The notes beneath the pieces are model-generated. The model was not told the origin of the DNA. It did not search any database and worked only from the letters and a program-made list of their open reading frames with translations. Source: Alphaproteobacteria bacterium (GTDB lineage: Bacteria > Pseudomonadota > Alphaproteobacteria > Micavibrionales > Micavibrionaceae). From it: a stretch of DNA of 46,081 bases. Positions 1-9,975 of this stretch are shown one piece after another. The first letter of the stretch is position 1. Every line of letters starts with the position of its first letter. The DNA is taken from assembly GCA_018000295.1 (NCBI GenBank), contig JAGNKE010000021.1, forward strand, positions 1 to 46,081. The letters run 5' to 3'. The position numbers and the translations under genes were made by a program.

Positions 1-88
1 CCGCACATCGCGCCGTCGTTCCAGCCACAAAATGCTCTATCAAACGATCCTGCTTTGATTGGCTTAATCTGCTTCTTCTCATGTCCAT
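1..88 (-). CDS. IS1595-family transposase, N-terminal fragment
   Basis: An open frame on the minus strand starts at ATG 88-86 (or the next ATG at 82-80) and is still open at the window edge. From the second Met it begins MRRSRLSQSKQDRLIEHFVA and continues with AGTTARCA. This is the typical start of IS1595/IS1016-type DDE transposases, whose N-terminal helices and zinc ribbon precede the ISXO2-like catalytic domain. Only about 29 residues are visible, so the catalytic residues cannot be assessed. No strong ribosome binding site is evident. Confidence 0.75.
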   Translation of the reverse strand, partial: MDMRRSRLSQSKQDRLIEHFVAGTTARCA

Positions 89-123
89 GCCAGTAACTTT
101 TTTCAGTTATCTGGTACAGCCCC
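1..123 (-). mobile_element. IS1595-family insertion sequence, right-hand end only
   Basis: Read on the minus strand, the element begins at position 123 with GGGGCTGTACCAGATAACTG, which resembles the IS1016/IS1595 terminal repeat, and runs off the window at position 1. A transposase start lies about 35 bases inside. Between them, 90-115 contains an imperfect inverted repeat (CAGTAACT and AGTTA-CTG around a T-rich loop) that could fold in RNA. Positions 124-131 (ataacttt) would be the 8-base target duplication expected of this family, but the other end is outside the window so this cannot be confirmed. The stop codon of the next gene is immediately adjacent at 132-134. Confidence 0.75.
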
Positions 124-131
124 ATAACTTT

Positions 132-1747
132 TTATGGAGGATTGTTGTTTGTTTCTTTTAGAATATAGACATCCCATTGCTGTATGAGTGGGCTGTCAAA
201 AGACGTGCCTTTCAAATACCCTTGCCGATCAATACTAAACTCGCCATTTCTTTTATATTTTTCCATAATTTTTTTAAAATCAGAGTTGGTAGAAAAATAT
301 TCAAAATAATTAAACACTGTACCTTTGTGATCAGGTTTTTCTTTGTATACCAACAGGAGTCTGGGTCTGTATTTTTTTAGATCCTCGACCACATAATCCG
401 AGAACCGACCTTTGTCTGCTTCGATCCTTTCTTTATACTGCTTAGTTTCTATTATCTCTTCAGATACGCCCAAGTGGGCCTCCATGGCTGGAAAAAACCA
501 GAATGCCGGAAAACGGCTGGCGAACGCATCTCCGATATAAAAACTGGTCTGCGTATTCAGGGACATATGCGGATAGGTCATGTAGTAAGAGCATGGGGAG
601 CCGCACTCTGCCTTAATAAACTGCGTGAGGGGAGCCTTCAGGAAATAATCATGGGTAGGGAATTGCGAACTGTATTTGTATGATTTGTAAAGGGGAATGG
701 CGATTATTAATAGTGATGCTAAAGGCGTAAGTAAAAGGTGTTTATCTTTATCCTTCAGCAAATACCTGGCGAAGGAGAAAACTGTCAAGGAACAAGAAAT
801 CAGAAAAAAAGTCTTGGCAGGAATTATCTGATAGTAAAATCCCTTGGCTTGTATATGGAAGGCGAGTAGAGCGCATAGAGTGCCCAGCCAGCAGGATGCA
901 TAGAAATATTGCCTTTCTCTGTTTTTATGCGTAGCTGTAAACGCTGCTGCGCTTAAGAGCAACACGGGCAAAATGTAGGGAGTTAGCAAAGACTTTACGC
1001 CATCTTCATTGTTGTAGGGGATGTAATAATTCAGAATGTCGGGTAGTATCGTGATAATAAAATCGGGAAAAAAAATGAATAAAGTGGCCGCGTATACCAA
1101 GCTGCCGGAACTTAGATAGATGAAATCCCTATCAAAAATTACGCCTATTCGTTTTTGAGTAATGAGTCGATGGATAATCAGGAGTGATGGAAAAAGGCCA
1201 TAGTGAGGCTTCACCATTATCATAAGAGTTCCAAATGCAAGCGATAGATGACTTAGTAGTGAGTTGATCGGAATTTTTTTGGTAATTGATATCTGGGTTA
1301 AAAAAAATGGAATGGCTGTGACCACTATTAAATGATCGCGCTGGGAAAAATCATACTGTGGGGATATCACAACTGCTGTGATGTATGCGACCACGAAAAT
1401 TTGATGCTCTTCTTTGCTCAGGAAGGACATTTTTTTGATGATCAGATACGTCAAAACTGTGCTTAAAATAATTAGTGCGAATATCGTAATATAAACGCTG
1501 TAGTAGATTTTTATGGCGGTTAGATCACTTAGGGCAATCGACGGAACATAAATAAGTGTACTGAGTGGCGGGTTTGTGTCATAACACCCATTTATGAGAG
1601 GTATTCCCTCGTAGTAACGATGGGCGCATGACGTCAGCCACGCAGTGTCTGGGTTAATGGCGAGCCTGAATTGCCTCAGTAGGACTACAGCCGAAATGAT
1701 GCATATAATAAAATGCTGCGCTATCAGTATTTTATTATTTTTATTCA

Positions 1748-1748
<1 letters not shown>
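132..1748 (-). CDS. AT-rich polytopic membrane protein, GT-C glycosyltransferase-like
   Basis: A 538-residue protein with about ten hydrophobic segments over residues 1-350, followed by a soluble C-terminal part of roughly 180 residues. The first extracytoplasmic loop contains NPDTAW and then YDTNPPL. That pattern, an acidic residue just after the first membrane helix and an NPP-type motif before the second, is seen in GT-C enzymes that use lipid-linked sugars (ArnT/PMT-like). SQRDHL follows near residue 134. A role in envelope glycan transfer is inferred, and the donor and acceptor are unknown. The gene is much richer in A+T than its neighbours, which suggests horizontal acquisition. Its ATG overlaps the clpX stop in a TAATG arrangement, so translation may be coupled. 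Its stop abuts the IS1595 end, and the last few codons could have been altered by that insertion. Confidence 0.6.
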
Positions 1749-3043
<1,295 letters not shown>

Positions 3044-3166
3044 GTGCGGACTTTCTGTCTGGAGTGAATCAACTTTCCCCTCAATCTGCCAAGAGCGGGA
3101 AGGCTGTGCAAGCCCTTAAGTGCGCTGATGATCATTTTCCCTGTCCTCCTGCGGACAAATTGCCCT

Positions 3167-3195
3167 ATTACAGAGGTTGCGCCTTGTTACCACAA
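3167..3195 (-). promoter_or_regulatory. possible clpX promoter
   Basis: On the minus strand, TTGTGG (3195-3190) is followed after 17 bases by TGTAAT (3172-3167). The -10 matches five of six consensus positions and the -35 only three. It lies in the 3044-3242 gap between clpX and sufE. The 5' leader would be about 115 bases, and I see no obvious riboswitch or tRNA in the gap. Confidence 0.35.
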
Positions 3196-3242
3196 TACGA
3201 TAGAAAGATCACCAGACCGTTAATCTTATTTACATAACCTAG

Positions 3243-3665
3243 ATGTCGCCGACACTGACTGAATTGGCTGAAAATTTTTCGCTCTTTTCCGACTGGGAGG
3301 AGCGGTACCGCTATCTGATTGATCTCGGGCGAAGCCTGCCGCATATGGAGGAGGCGCTCAAGACCGAGTCGAGCCTTGTGCGGGGCTGCACCTCGCGGGT
3401 GTGGCTTGTCGCGGAGCGGCGGGAGGATGGCACCTATCATTTCACCGCCGACAGCGATGCGCATATCGTGCGGGGGCTCATCGCGCTTTTGCTGGCCGGG
3501 TATCAGGACAAGAGCGCGGAGCAGATCGCGGATACGGATGTGTTGACGCTGTTCCGGGAGATCGGGCTGGAACAGCATTTGAGTCCGAACCGGCGGAACG
3601 GGTTTTACGCGATGGTGGAGCGGATCAGGGCGCTTACATGTGCGGCAACGTCTGGCCAGCTCTAA
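3243..3665 (+). CDS. sufE: SufE-like cysteine desulfuration protein
   Basis: A 140-residue protein of typical SufE size. The central motif GCTSRVWL carries the sulfur-accepting cysteine (C49). The N-terminal part has the usual LxELxxNFxLxxDWEERY-like start. SufE takes persulfide sulfur from the cysteine desulfurase SufS and passes it to the SUF iron-sulfur scaffold in the cytoplasm. Here it stands alone, divergent from clpX with no other suf gene nearby, which is common for alphaproteobacterial sufE. The ribosome binding site is weak. Confidence 0.93.
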   Translation: MSPTLTELAENFSLFSDWEERYRYLIDLGRSLPHMEEALKTESSLVRGCTSRVWLVAERREDGTYHFTADSDAHIVRGLIALLLAGYQDKSAEQIADTDVLTLFREIGLEQHLSPNRRNGFYAMVERIRALTCAATSGQL

Positions 3666-3703
3666 CTCGTCAGAATCTGTTCCTTGTGCTACAAGTACTG
3701 CCT

Positions 3704-4315
3704 ATGAGACAGATTGTCCTCCTTTGTCTTTCCAGTATTTGCCTTTGCGGCTGCGGGATTCCTAAAATCCGCTATGAGGGTATGGACCTTCATGAGTCTC
3801 AAGAAGTCGTTACTTTTGTCGCTTACGATACTAATCAGCCTGAGGATTTTACCGAGCTTCCCGGCAGTCTGGTTTTAAAAATTAGTTCTGAAACTCCAAT
3901 TTTTGTTTTTGCAAGAGAGAACGATTTTTGGGTTCAGGACGATCTGAGGATTTGTGGCAATGACATAACAATCCCGGCTTGGCCAAGAGTTGATACTCCT
4001 GATTATAATACTGACCCAATTGTGGGGAGCCGGTATCAGTATTCGTATCTGTTTGACTATAAATATGATGAGACTACCGATTATTTCAGGCCGCCGGATA
4101 CAGAGCACGATCAAAAAGTTTTTAATCTTATGAAAAAACCTCAGCACCTTTGTTTCCAACTGAGATTTGCCAGATACATCTCTTTTATTCCGAGGCGAAC
4201 GAAATTAATTGAGTTCGAAATACCGCCTGATGTACTTGACAGAGTCAGGGACTATGACAGAAATCATCCACCGGACCCCGAAAAGAAAGTCTACGAGTTG
4301 GACTTGGCACATTAA
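3704..4315 (+). CDS. putative lipoprotein of unknown function
   Basis: A 203-residue product starting MRQIVLLCLSSICLCGCGIP: a short positive start, a hydrophobic stretch and a lipobox-like LCGC with the modifiable cysteine near residue 17. The rest is rich in Asp, Tyr, Pro and Arg, with no domain I recognise. The same frame is open back to 3401, but that extension runs through sufE in another frame and is not a real start. The gene is more AT-rich than sufE and hisS, suggesting a different origin. It is convergent with the gene ending at 4325, with only 9 bases between the stops. Confidence 0.65.
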   Translation: MRQIVLLCLSSICLCGCGIPKIRYEGMDLHESQEVVTFVAYDTNQPEDFTELPGSLVLKISSETPIFVFARENDFWVQDDLRICGNDITIPAWPRVDTPDYNTDPIVGSRYQYSYLFDYKYDETTDYFRPPDTEHDQKVFNLMKKPQHLCFQLRFARYISFIPRRTKLIEFEIPPDVLDRVRDYDRNHPPDPEKKVYELDLAH

Positions 4316-4324
4316 GGCCTATCG

Positions 4325-5101
4325 TCAAGGATCGGTTTTAGCCTCATTGGGCTTCGGCATGGTTGCATCTGCCGGTGGCGGGGCGGGGATGTCCTTAGTC
4401 TTTGACTCTTCCTCAGCCTTTTGCTTTTCGGCTTCTTCCTTTTCTGCCTTTTCGCGTTCGGCTTTTTCCTCAGGCGACTCATCGTAGCCGATCGTTTTGA
4501 GGATGGAGGCGAAGAGTTCGTCGGCCTCTGGGGATTGTTCGCCCATCATTTCGCCTTCGACGGCCATAATGGATTTTTTCCCGACCCAGAGCTGGGCGAC
4601 GAAAATCGTATCGCCCATGCCGGCCCGACCGCGGCCGATTATTCCGGCCAGGCGGTAATTCTTCTCCTCTTGCACCTGCGGCTCGTAGCTTTCGAGAACG
4701 TTCCCTTTGGTCATTTCTGTTACGGTTTTTTTCATGACTTCGGGCGTGTATTCGGCGAAGAGCTGTTCATCGGCGGGGTTGCAGATGATGTCAAACCGCA
4801 CGGTCGAGGAGAGGCCGAAGACCTTCGTGAAAGAGACGAGGTCATAGCATTGGCTTTCGTCGTCGGTTTCGCAGCGGCGGCCCTTCAGCGGTTCTGTCGG
4901 GAATTCGGCGAAGAAGTCACAATAGTCGGGCTTGTAGATTTTATTGTCCAATTTCGCGTCCTCGCCAACAATGCGGTCGTCCTTTTTTTCCGTTTCCGTG
5001 CCGGGGGGGACGCGGAGTTTTTCCTTTGCGGCCAGTGCGGGCAGGGCGGAAAGGGCCAGCAGGACCAAAGAGAGGACGGGCAGGAGGCGGTGTTTTATCA
5101 T
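4325..5101 (-). CDS. exported protein of unknown function, coupled to hisS
   Basis: A 258-residue protein. The start is taken at ATG 5101-5099, preceded by GAAGAAGG; the frame is open six codons further but that would overlap hisS. Residues 1-24 form a clear Sec signal peptide ending ALPALA-A. The body has CDFF, RRCETDDESQCYD and IICNPAD, so four cysteines that could form disulfides in the periplasm. Residues about 210-240 are a Glu/Lys/Ala repeat likely to be helical or coiled-coil, followed by a Pro-rich tail. It begins 2 bases after the hisS stop, so the two are probably cotranscribed. No functional assignment is possible. Confidence 0.8.
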   Translation of the reverse strand: MIKHRLLPVLSLVLLALSALPALAAKEKLRVPPGTETEKKDDRIVGEDAKLDNKIYKPDYCDFFAEFPTEPLKGRRCETDDESQCYDLVSFTKVFGLSSTVRFDIICNPADEQLFAEYTPEVMKKTVTEMTKGNVLESYEPQVQEEKNYRLAGIIGRGRAGMGDTIFVAQLWVGKKSIMAVEGEMMGEQSPEADELFASILKTIGYDESPEEKAEREKAEKEEAEKQKAEEESKTKDIPAPPPADATMPKPNEAKTDP

Positions 5102-5103
5102 GG

Positions 5104-6504
5104 TCAATCCTTCTTCCAATCGTCCGGGTTGGCGGCGGTTTGCGCTTTGGTCTGCATATTCTTCACTTCGTGGGGTTTACCGTCCTCGAAGGGTGGAAAC
5201 CAGACATAGGGTATCCCTTTTTTCTCGGCATAGGCAAGCTGTCTTGCGAGTTTGACCGGGTTGTGGAAGGTTTCCACCTTGTGGCCTTGTTTGCGGAGTT
5301 TCTGCGCGGTGTCCATGGTGAGGGCGCGGCGCTCCTCGCTGGGCATGATAACGAGGATATCGGCGGGGGAGAGGCGGCCTACGGGGAGTTTGCCCTGTTG
5401 CCGGAGGCGGTCAAACAGGCGGGAGAAGCCAATCGAGATTCCCACGCCGGGCAGGTGTTTGTTGATGTAATTGCCCGCGAGGTCATCATAGCGCCCGCCG
5501 GAGCATATTGAGCCGTAGCCGGGATCGTCGAGGAAGACGGTTTCATAGACCGTTCCGGTGTAGTAATCGAGGCCGCGCACGATGGAGAGGTCGGCGACCA
5601 CGGCGCCGGAGGGGAGGTGGGAGAGTTGGTCTAAAATAAAGGATAGTTCTTGTACGCCTTCTATAAATAAAGAATTATTTTGCAAAGCCGGGTATTTATT
5701 ATTTAAAAGAGAAAGAAACTGATTAATCTCTTCCGTTTTCTGGTATCTTTGCGCTGCGAATATTGAAAACAGTCCGATTGGTTCGTTAAGGGATTTATCG
5801 CCAAAGTTGATATTATTATCACTACAGTATTTAATAATGTTTTCTGTAGCACTTTCTAGGCCTATTTTTTCAATTTTATCTAGGTTACGAAAAATAATAT
5901 GTAGAAGATCTGTTGCATAAATACCTACAGCATTTAAATATCCTGTTAAAATTTTGCGATTACTCACCCTAATCTGAATCCTCTCCTTCTCCATCCCCGG
6001 CAGAGAGGAGAGGGTTTCCCAGATGATGGCGGGCATTTCGGCGTCGAAGTGCTGGGGCAGGGAATCTACGTTAATCACGTCGATGTCGCACTGGTAGAAT
6101 TCGCGGAAGCGTCCGGCCTGCGGCCTTTCGCCGCGCCAGACGCGCTGCATCTGATAGCGTTTGAAGGGGAAGACCAGATCGTTGAAATGCTGCGCCGTGT
6201 AGCGGGCGAGGGGGACGGTCTGGTCGAAGTGCAGGGCCAGTCTTGCTTCCTTGTCGCCGTCTTCCTTGTGGTAGCGTTCGAGAACGTAGATTTCCTTGTC
6301 TACATCCGCCTCGCCATCGCCGCCCTTGGCTTTGAGGGCGTCGAGCAGCTCCACGGAGGGGGTTTCGATGTTGCAGAAGCCGTAACTTTCAAAAATCCGG
6401 CGGATATGGTCAAACCACTGAAGCTCGACCGCGCGGACCTCCGGCAGCCATTCGGGGAAGCCGCTGACGGGCTGGGGTTTGAAGATTTTTTTCTTTTCGG
6501 ACAT
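5104..6504 (-). CDS. hisS: histidine-tRNA ligase
   Basis: A 466-residue class II aminoacyl-tRNA synthetase that charges tRNA-His. Visible motifs are motif 2 with RVWRGERPQAGRFREF (about 121-136), HisA IVRGLDYYTG (about 308-317), HisB SGGRYDDL (335-342) and motif 3 GVGISIGFSRL (353-363). The C-terminal anticodon-binding domain follows. The stretch coding for residues about 177-291, between motif 2 and HisA and corresponding to the HisRS insertion domain, is strikingly AT-rich (about 5632-5975) compared with the rest of the gene. The reading frame stays intact and key residues on both sides are conserved, so the enzyme is probably functional. An exported-protein gene follows 2 bases after the stop. 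Confidence 0.96.
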   Translation of the reverse strand: MSEKKKIFKPQPVSGFPEWLPEVRAVELQWFDHIRRIFESYGFCNIETPSVELLDALKAKGGDGEADVDKEIYVLERYHKEDGDKEARLALHFDQTVPLARYTAQHFNDLVFPFKRYQMQRVWRGERPQAGRFREFYQCDIDVINVDSLPQHFDAEMPAIIWETLSSLPGMEKERIQIRVSNRKILTGYLNAVGIYATDLLHIIFRNLDKIEKIGLESATENIIKYCSDNNINFGDKSLNEPIGLFSIFAAQRYQKTEEINQFLSLLNNKYPALQNNSLFIEGVQELSFILDQLSHLPSGAVVADLSIVRGLDYYTGTVYETVFLDDPGYGSICSGGRYDDLAGNYINKHLPGVGISIGFSRLFDRLRQQGKLPVGRLSPADILVIMPSEERRALTMDTAQKLRKQGHKVETFHNPVKLARQLAYAEKKGIPYVWFPPFEDGKPHEVKNMQTKAQTAANPDDWKKD

Positions 6505-6627
6505 TCTTGCTCACGCTTTCCCTGCTTTAGTTAGGGGAAATCAGGGGTTTAGACAAGCGATTTTATAGTGAAAAAGGCGGGCGGTTTGGTGTATCCTGAT
6601 CCCGGTCAGTATTTAATCAGGTGGACG

Positions 6628-7158
6628 ATGGCAAGAGTTTTTCCGACAGGCGGGCCGACCGAAAGGGCGGATTGGGATTTCATCCATGAATTCGAGCACC
6701 GTTTTCCCGAGCTTGCCGAGCATATCAAGACCGGGCGGATCGTCAGCCATCAGGACAGCCATATTCTAAACTCGCTGGTTTCCGAGTCCAGCGATATGAA
6801 ATATGCTGTGGCGTTCTACCTGCGTAAATATATCGTGCGCCCTACGCCCGGCCTGAAAAATCCTGATACCGATCCCTATCATTTCGGGGTCCGGTGGACG
6901 GATCAATTCGTCGATTCCTGCTTTACCAATAAAGACTTCTTTCCCTACTACCAGAACCGTCAGGATTATCTGGACGCTTTGCTGGATTTCATGGCGGATA
7001 AGCCCCGGCTTCATAAACAGTATTTTGATACCATCAAATCCTGGGAGGCGACCGTTGACGCCCTTGCCCGCGCCTCGCGGGGCACGGGCGGTGGTTCGGG
7101 CGGAAAAGGTGGCTCTAACGGCGGGAATGACGGACCTCAAGGCTTTGATCCGCTGTGA
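6628..7158 (+). CDS. small protein of unknown function, first of a related pair
   Basis: A 176-residue soluble protein from ATG 6628, preceded by AGGTGG. A GTG 60 bases upstream is in frame but less likely. It has no signal peptide or membrane helix. The first 145 residues look alpha-helical with many aromatic and charged residues, and the tail is a Gly/Ser-rich linker (GTGGGSGGKGGSNGG) ending GPQGFDPL. Its C-terminal half resembles the next gene: YFDTIKSWEATVDALAR here against LYQAAKSWQVVRNAFAK there, with similar spacing of aromatic residues before it. The two are probably distant tandem paralogues. I do not recognise the family. Confidence 0.72.
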   Translation: MARVFPTGGPTERADWDFIHEFEHRFPELAEHIKTGRIVSHQDSHILNSLVSESSDMKYAVAFYLRKYIVRPTPGLKNPDTDPYHFGVRWTDQFVDSCFTNKDFFPYYQNRQDYLDALLDFMADKPRLHKQYFDTIKSWEATVDALARASRGTGGGSGGKGGSNGGNDGPQGFDPL

Positions 7159-7239
7159 TTTTCTGATTTTTCTTTGTTCGTTTCCCCGCTTTGTGATACG
7201 AGTAGTCCTCTTTATAGAAGATTTTTTAAGGGGTATGCG

Positions 7240-7647
7240 GTGGTTGCGCCGATCCAGAATTTATTGGCCCAGTTCCGTTCGGATTATACCGAGACTCTGG
7301 CGCTCGTGCATCCCGAGCTTGTCCGCAAGATCGAGCTTTGGGAATTGACCGAGGATGATCTGCGCGCTCTGGGGCGGTTTGCCGGATTGTCGGAGCAAAA
7401 CAGGGTTTGCCTCGGGCTCTATTTCGCCCGCTATTCGCCGCGCAAGAGTTTTTCGCGCCAGCGCGGGTATCATCTGCTTGAAAAGGCGATTGAGGATCGC
7501 TTCCTGCGCGACGATGAGGGGCGGGAGGCGTTTGTTCAAGGTGTTCTGAGTTTTGTCCGCAGCGATGCCGCCGCGTTCGTCCGGCTTTATCAGGCCGCGA
7601 AGTCGTGGCAGGTCGTCCGCAACGCCTTTGCCAAGAAAAGCGCCTGA
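7240..7647 (+). CDS. small protein of unknown function, second of a related pair
   Basis: A 135-residue protein. The start is placed at GTG 7240 because TAAGGGG lies 6 bases upstream; a TTG at 7174 would add 22 residues without a good ribosome binding site. The product is helical and soluble, with LYFARYSPRKSF in the middle and LYQAAKSWQVVRNAFAKKSA at the end. The end matches the pattern in the preceding gene, so a duplication followed by divergence is likely. It converges on msrA, with 7 bases between stops. No known domain is recognised. Confidence 0.72.
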   Translation: MVAPIQNLLAQFRSDYTETLALVHPELVRKIELWELTEDDLRALGRFAGLSEQNRVCLGLYFARYSPRKSFSRQRGYHLLEKAIEDRFLRDDEGREAFVQGVLSFVRSDAAAFVRLYQAAKSWQVVRNAFAKKSA

Positions 7648-7654
7648 TCTTTCT

Positions 7655-8173
7655 TTATTCTGCGGCTTTAGGCGGCAGCTTCCAGTTTGGCCGGATGAAG
7701 TGGCAGGTATAGCCGTCCGGGTGCTTTTGCAGATAATCCTGATGATATTTTTCGGCCTCGTAGAAGGTTTGGGCAGGCGTGACTTCCGTTACGATCGGCG
7801 CGGGCAGGACTCCGGCGGCGTTGATTGCGGCGATGACTTCGTGCGCGGTCTTTTCCTGTTCGGGCCTGAGATAAAAAATAGCGGAGCGGTATTGCGTGCC
7901 GCTGTCGTTGCCCTGCCGGTTTTTGGTCGTGGGGTCGTGGATCTGGAAGAAGAACTCCAGAATTGCGCGGAAGCTGGTCTGTACGGGGTCGAAGGTGATT
8001 TCCATGGCTTCGGCATGGCCGGTCTTACCCGTGCAAATATCATCATATTTAGGGCTTTCGAGCGTTCCGCCCGTGTAGCCGACGCGGGTGGCGATGATTC
8101 CGGGGCGTTTGCGGACCAGATCCTGCATCCCCCAGAAACAGCCCCCGGCGAGTATGGCTTTTTGCGTTGTCAT
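7655..8173 (-). CDS. msrA: peptide methionine sulfoxide reductase MsrA
   Basis: A 172-residue protein with the MsrA active-site motif GGCFWG at residues 10-15 (catalytic C12), then RVGYTGG and the [11 protein letters not shown] segment. MsrA reduces the S-epimer of methionine sulfoxide in proteins, with thioredoxin as reductant. The length and motifs match the family. I see no MsrB domain fused to it. It is divergent from the phosphoglycerate-mutase-like gene. Confidence 0.96.
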   Translation of the reverse strand: MTTQKAILAGGCFWGMQDLVRKRPGIIATRVGYTGGTLESPKYDDICTGKTGHAEAMEITFDPVQTSFRAILEFFFQIHDPTTKNRQGNDSGTQYRSAIFYLRPEQEKTAHEVIAAINAAGVLPAPIVTEVTPAQTFYEAEKYHQDYLQKHPDGYTCHFIRPNWKLPPKAAE

Positions 8174-8242
8174 ATGGTTATCTTCGTTCTTTCAGGTTTA
8201 ATGGATACACTTTGCCGCATTTTTTATTCAGGGGAGGCTGAG

Positions 8243-8896
8243 TTGCCTAAAAAAGGGGTTCTGGTGCTGTTCCGGCACGGGCAGACTGAGTATAATAAAC
8301 TTCATTATATGACGGGCCTGCATGATGTGGCGCTGACCGAGGCCGGAGAGCAGCAGGCGCAGGCGGCGGGTGCTCTGATCCGCGGGTTCGTCTTCGATTT
8401 GGCCTACAGCTCCACTTTAAAACGGGCGCACCGGACGGCCCTGCTGGCGCTGGAGGCTTCGGGGACGAATAATCATCTGAAAAACCCTGACGGGTCGTGG
8501 GCGATTGAGCAGTCTGCCGGGATCGTCGAGGCGGACTCCGGGGATTTTACGGCCCGCAATAAGCACACCGATCCGGAAATTCTGGCATATCCGCATTTTT
8601 ACGATGTGGCGCTGCCCAACGGGGAAAGCGACAAGCAGATGGTGGTGCGGATACAGGTGTTTTACGATACGGAGCTTATGCCGCGTCTGAAACGCGGGGA
8701 GACTTTGCTGGTGGTTTCGCATTCGGGGATCATGGTCGGGTTTGAGATCGTTGCGGGAATCCGGCCCGTTCCGGTCGAGGATGTCTGGTCGCGGCGGTCG
8801 AGTGTGCCGAACGCGGCTCCGGTCGTCTATGAATATGAAGACGGACAATTCATCCGGCATTATCCTATCGCCGAACCCGGCGCTTCAGAGGATTGA
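8243..8896 (+). CDS. phosphoglycerate mutase / histidine phosphatase family protein
   Basis: About 217 residues from TTG 8243, preceded at 5 bases by GGGGAGG. An in-frame ATG at 8201 would add 14 residues that precede the fold. The N-terminus VLVLFRHGQTEYNKLHYMTG closely follows the cofactor-dependent GpmA pattern (RHG catalytic histidine, then NK.., TG). ALTEAGEQQA follows, and VVSHSGIMVGFEIV carries the second active-site histidine. Family members are glycolytic mutases or broad phosphatases. The N-terminal motif favours a GpmA-like 2,3-bisphosphoglycerate-dependent mutase, but the second-histidine region is less typical, so the substrate is uncertain. Confidence 0.82.
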   Translation: MPKKGVLVLFRHGQTEYNKLHYMTGLHDVALTEAGEQQAQAAGALIRGFVFDLAYSSTLKRAHRTALLALEASGTNNHLKNPDGSWAIEQSAGIVEADSGDFTARNKHTDPEILAYPHFYDVALPNGESDKQMVVRIQVFYDTELMPRLKRGETLLVVSHSGIMVGFEIVAGIRPVPVEDVWSRRSSVPNAAPVVYEYEDGQFIRHYPIAEPGASED

Positions 8897-8934
8897 CAGG
8901 CTCTGTTTCCGGTGCAAGATAGCGGTCTTGCAAC
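8893..8934 (+). promoter_or_regulatory. possible corA promoter with overlapping hairpin
   Basis: TTGACA (8893-8898) overlaps the end of the upstream gene and is followed after 16 bases by CAAGAT (8915-8920), a weak -10. The same stretch contains an inverted repeat, TGCAAGA (8913-8919) and TCTTGCA (8926-8932), with a 6-base loop. It could be an operator, a leader hairpin or a weak terminator of the mutase gene. The corA start is at 8953. Confidence 0.4.
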
Positions 8935-8952
8935 CTTTCTGACGGGGCGCTC

Positions 8953-9924
8953 ATGCTGTCGGTCTATTCCTCGGATAACAAGAAGCTGGCCCGGCAGGAC
9001 GGCCTTGATAGTCTGCCCGGCCAGTTTGTCTGGGTGGATCTTTTTCATCCGACACGGGAAGAGGAGGTTCTGGTCGAACGGCGGCTTCTGACGGATGTTC
9101 CCACACGGGAAGAGATGCAGGAAATCGAGATTTCCAGCCGGCTTTACCGGGAGGGGGATGTGCTGTTCATGACAGCCGCCCTTCTCTTCAATACGGATAA
9201 AGATGTTCCCGATATCATGCCGATTACCTTTATTCTGGCGAAACATTCGCTTGTGACCATCCGGTACAGCGATCCGAAATCGTTTCAGGTGTTTTCGAAC
9301 CGCGCCCAGCGTTCCTCCGAATTCCTTGTCGGGGAGTTGGCGCTTTTAGGGCTGCTCGAAACCCTTGTTGACCGGCTGGCCGATATTCTTGAGCAGGTCG
9401 CCAGCGAGATCGACGCGGTCTCGCGGGATATTTTTCAGAATCAAAAGGGCGATGCACCGAACAAACGTGATTTTAAATCCTTGTTGCTGAAAATCGGGCA
9501 GCGGGCGGACCTGAATTCCAAATCGCGGGAAAGCCTTGTCAGTCTCGGGCGGCTGGTCAGTTTCCTTTCGTTCAACCTCGATCCTGCGAAGACCGCCGAC
9601 CATGACCTTAAGGGACGCATCAAAACCCTGAATCAGGATATTACCGCCCTGACCGACCATGCGTCCTTTCTGTCGAACAAGATCAATTTTCTTCTGGACG
9701 CCTCGCTGGGCCTCATCAGCATCGAGCAGAACGCGATCATCAAGATTTTCTCGGTCGCGGCTGTTGTCTTTCTGCCTCCTACGCTAGTGGCGTCCGCCTA
9801 CGGGATGAATTTCGAGCATATGCCGGAACTGGAGTGGCTATACGGGTATCCGTTTGCGATCGGGTTGATGATTTTCTCGGCTGTCGTGCCGTATGTTTTT
9901 TTCAAGGCCCGCGGGTGGCTTTGA
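8953..9924 (+). CDS. corA: CorA-family magnesium/divalent cation transporter
   Basis: A 323-residue protein of normal CorA length. A long cytoplasmic N-terminal domain rich in charged helices is followed by two membrane helices near the C-terminus. The first ends in the signature YGMNF, which contains the GMN selectivity motif. The final segment ends in the basic stretch FFKARGWL. CorA forms a pentameric inner-membrane channel for Mg2+ (in some members Co2+ or Ni2+). Divalent cation transport is well supported; the precise ion is not. Confidence 0.95.
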   Translation: MLSVYSSDNKKLARQDGLDSLPGQFVWVDLFHPTREEEVLVERRLLTDVPTREEMQEIEISSRLYREGDVLFMTAALLFNTDKDVPDIMPITFILAKHSLVTIRYSDPKSFQVFSNRAQRSSEFLVGELALLGLLETLVDRLADILEQVASEIDAVSRDIFQNQKGDAPNKRDFKSLLLKIGQRADLNSKSRESLVSLGRLVSFLSFNLDPAKTADHDLKGRIKTLNQDITALTDHASFLSNKINFLLDASLGLISIEQNAIIKIFSVAAVVFLPPTLVASAYGMNFEHMPELEWLYGYPFAIGLMIFSAVVPYVFFKARGWL

Positions 9925-9936
9925 TTAACCACTGAG

Positions 9937-9975
9937 CTAGCTTATAGCGGACATTATAGCAAAAGCTAGTTTCTC
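9937..9975. terminator. possible bidirectional terminator between corA and a zinc-ribbon gene
   Basis: Perfect 7-base arms CTAGCTT (9937-9943) and AAGCTAG (9963-9969) flank a 19-base loop between two convergent genes, followed by TTTCT on the plus strand. The stem is AT-rich and the loop long, so efficiency is doubtful. Confidence 0.35.

Noticed and set aside
3401..3703. Upstream extension of the putative lipoprotein frame
   Set aside because: It overlaps sufE in another frame. The lipoprotein signal starts at 3704.
7553..8242. Upstream extension of the phosphoglycerate-mutase-like frame
   Set aside because: It runs antisense through msrA and adds no recognisable domain. The mutase fold begins after 8243.
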